Shown: piece by piece, positions 63,437-64,000 of the stretch
How positions within the stretch are numbered: the stretch's first letter is position 1
Layout: the number at the start of each line of letters is the position of its first letter
Assembly (NCBI RefSeq): GCF_000720185.1
Contig: NZ_JOIY01000057.1
Coordinates: 39,680-103,679 of the forward strand
Direction of reading: 5' to 3'
DNA length: 64,000 nt
From: Streptomyces sp. NRRL S-340
GTDB lineage: Bacteria > Actinomycetota > Actinomycetes > Streptomycetales > Streptomycetaceae
The notes under the pieces: generated by a model
What the model saw: the letters and a program-made list of their open reading frames with translations, nothing else
Database searches by the model: none
What the model was told of the DNA's origin: nothing
Translations under genes and position numbers: made by a program

Positions 63437-64000
63437 ATGGCATCGATGCAGATGGGCCTCATCGGCCTCGGCAAGATGGGCGGCAACATGCGGGAACGCC
63501 TCCGCAACGCCGGCCACACGGTCATCGGCTACGACCGCAACCCCGAGGTCTCCGACGTCCCCAGCATGGTCGACCTCGTCGACCAGCTCGCCCAGCCCCG
63601 GGTGATCTGGGTGATGGTCCCGGCCGGCGGTGCCACGCAGCACGTCATCGACCAGCTGGCGACCCTGCTCAAGCCCGGTGACGTGGTCGTCGACGGCGGC
63701 AACTCCCGCTGGACGGACGACGAGAAGCACGCCAAGCAGCTGCACGCGCGGGGCATCGGCTTCGTCGACGCGGGCGTCTCCGGCGGTGTGTGGGGCCTCA
63801 AGAACGGCTACGCGCTCATGGTCGGCGGCGACAAGGAGCACGTCGACCGCCTGAAGCCGATCTTCGACGCGCTCAAGCCCGAGGGCCCCTACGGATACGT
63901 CCACGCGGGCAGGGTCGGCGCGGGCCACTTCGCGAAGATGGTCCACAACGGCATCGAGTACGCGATGATGCAGGCCTACGCCGAGGGCTGGGAGCTGCTC
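63437..64000 (+). CDS. gnd: 6-phosphogluconate dehydrogenase, decarboxylating (3' end cut by the window)
   Basis: 188 codons are visible and the frame is open at the window edge. NAD(P)-site MGLIGLGKMGGNM, VDGGNSRWTDDEKHAKQL, GFVDAGVSGGVWGLKNGYALMVGG and the catalytic lysine block VGAGHFAKMVHNGIEYAMMQAYAEG identify it. The lack of insertion in the N-terminal domain and the VWGLKNGYALMVGG form fit the short, NAD-preferring actinobacterial Gnd. It follows pgi by 1 bp as the last visible gene of the operon. Confidence 0.93.
   Translation, partial: MASMQMGLIGLGKMGGNMRERLRNAGHTVIGYDRNPEVSDVPSMVDLVDQLAQPRVIWVMVPAGGATQHVIDQLATLLKPGDVVVDGGNSRWTDDEKHAKQLHARGIGFVDAGVSGGVWGLKNGYALMVGGDKEHVDRLKPIFDALKPEGPYGYVHAGRVGAGHFAKMVHNGIEYAMMQAYAEGWELL

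Overview
The window is chromosomal DNA of a Streptomyces species. It has very high GC content with strong third-position G/C bias, an SsgA-like sporulation protein, a WhiB-like iron-sulfur regulator, the actinobacterial OpcA protein, many GTG/TTG starts, GAGG-type ribosome sites and numerous 4-nt start/stop overlaps. From memory, the gene order resembles the S. coelicolor region around SCO6658-SCO6726 read in reverse, but this could not be checked here. No rRNA, tRNA, CRISPR array, phage or insertion sequence was recognised.

Layout. 1-7.1 kb: end of a saccharopine-dehydrogenase-like gene, endonuclease V, a small Rho-N-like protein, a secreted beta-propeller protein, an ssgD-like gene, a GPP34 protein and an ABC-F ATPase with its own promoter and leader. 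7.1-13.4 kb: acyl-ACP desaturase behind a three-unit palindrome array, a WhiB-like protein, a glyoxalase-fold protein, a LacI regulator, a long palindromic element, and a divergent end-joining pair (LigD-type polymerase and ATP-dependent ligase). 13.5-21.4 kb: alcohol dehydrogenase, then pcaV facing the protocatechuate operon pcaIJ-(F)-HGBL, in which the thiolase pcaF survives only as an 82-codon stub. 21.6-29.5 kb: a large STAND ATPase without a visible DNA-binding domain, a DUF2510 membrane protein, a TetR regulator beside a PAP2-phosphatase/transporter pair, and a LURP-like protein.

29.6-40.2 kb (minus strand): phospholipase C, then an alpha-glucan locus: LacI regulator, sugar-binding lipoprotein, two permeases, GH13 glucosidase and a secreted GH87 enzyme. 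40.3-46.0 kb: a polyamine-type ABC transporter (two permeases, binding protein, ATPase) facing a GntR regulator and a cache-domain protein. 46.0-52.0 kb: a MmyB-type ligand-binding protein without its HTH, opposite a separate HTH protein, a degenerate repeat field of about 600 bp, a phosphopantetheinyl transferase, a metallophosphoesterase and a GH4 phospho-glycosidase. 52.2-56.0 kb: two secreted proteins, the second a GH16 glucanase preceded by two very long C-tracts and a LacI-type operator, then an AraC regulator. 56.1-64 kb: the pentose-phosphate operon tkt-tal-zwf-opcA-pgi-gnd, in which tkt carries an internal out-of-frame deletion and gnd runs off the end.

The genes combine uptake and breakdown of plant and fungal carbon (alpha- and beta-glucans, aromatic acids) with central sugar metabolism. 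Two pathway genes, pcaF and tkt, look broken. A recurring theme is expansion of GC-rich low-complexity repeats, both inside proteins and between genes.
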